Origin: Acidobacteriota bacterium
Lineage (GTDB): Bacteria > Acidobacteriota > Terriglobia > Acidiferrales > UBA7541
DNA: 53,194 nucleotides
Assembly: GCA_021832085.1 (NCBI GenBank)
Contig: JAKBLM010000023.1
Span: 1-53,194 of the forward strand
Direction: 5' to 3'
Below, in pieces: positions 53,088 through 53,194 of this stretch. The stretch's first letter is position 1, and each line of letters begins with the position of its first letter. The translations under genes were made by a program, and so were the position numbers. Under the pieces are notes generated by a model that made no database searches, was not told where the DNA came from, and saw only the letters and a list, made by a program, of their open reading frames with translations.

Positions 53088-53194
53088 TTATGTAGCGTAT
53101 CGGGCGCTAAAAAAGAAGCCTTTGCAGTCGGCGGTGGTAATCGCGTCGAAGGCGGTCTTGGCCGCCAGGAGCAGTTGCTCGTTGGTGCGGGGCG
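53088..53194 (-). pseudogene. C-terminal fragment of an IS630-like transposase (cut by window edge)
   Basis: Read on the minus strand the last 107 bases give NEQLLLAAKTAFDAITTADC followed by KGFFFSARYAT and a TAA at 53088-53090. The pattern of a helix with DAI-T-x-x-D-C/A-x-G-(F/W)-F and a short C-terminal HCGY/ARYAT-like end is that of IS630-family transposases near their C-terminus. The remainder lies beyond the window. Right after the stop the DNA is AT-rich, as is common at IS ends; no inverted repeat can be shown. Confidence 0.6.

Overview
The window reads as a chromosomal segment of a high-GC soil-type bacterium, most likely an acidobacterium (Acidobacteriota, Terriglobia-like). The reasons are two ~880-residue duplicated-orphan-permease proteins of the MacB/FtsX type behind a PadR regulator, dense hairpin-forming intergenic repeats of a type I associate with that phylum, a class II (B12-dependent) ribonucleotide reductase, and the general gene repertoire. 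No 16S or marker gene is present, so this is inference. Both ends of the window carry 3' fragments of what look like transposase genes.

Layout. 0.2-3.1 kb (minus strand): two c-type cytochromes around a PadR regulator and an OprB-like porin. 3.2-4.3 kb (plus): a cold-shock gene with extended -10 promoter, leader and strong terminator, then two small conserved-looking genes. 4.4-10.7 kb: a DUF2127 membrane protein, then PadR plus two giant permeases. 10.7-13.4 kb (minus): NrdJ and a DedA protein. 13.8 kb: tRNA-Ser(CGA). 14.3-16.3 kb: an unknown anchored protein and a Kef-like antiporter.

16.8-21.0 kb (plus) is the most interesting part: a compact peptide natural-product (RiPP) operon. It holds a truncated HlyD-type gene, a C39-peptidase ABC exporter, two ~54-residue precursor peptides sharing a leader and an NPxTGxxDGD core motif, a perfect 13-bp hairpin, and an ATP-grasp ligase of the microviridin/graspetide type. 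The logic would be: the ligase forms Asp/Glu side-chain ester or amide links in the core, the exporter cuts the leader at GG and exports the product. The product cannot be named from sequence.

21.1-24.1 kb: a cupin, a secreted beta-helix protein and a 1.2-kb repeat-rich gap. 24.1-26.9 kb (minus): glycerate 2-kinase, GlcG-like protein and D-2-hydroxyacid dehydrogenase. They are probably metabolically linked to the glycolate oxidase operon glcDEF at 35.6-39.8 kb. Between them lie a transketolase-like protein, a 242-bp tandem duplication, a secreted protein with a carboxypeptidase-like regulatory domain, a glycosyltransferase, a PHP-domain protein and an aldo/keto reductase.

39.8-43.3 kb (minus): a small membrane protein, a cupin, and a sigma factor / anti-sigma / secreted protein operon. 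43.5-48.9 kb (plus): acetyl-CoA synthetase, aquaporin Z and an arylsulfotransferase lipoprotein. 49.0-52.7 kb (minus): an adaptor plus two MacB-like permeases without a visible ATPase. Several intergenic repeat families recur through the window, and some are read into overlong ORFs; starts were trimmed accordingly.
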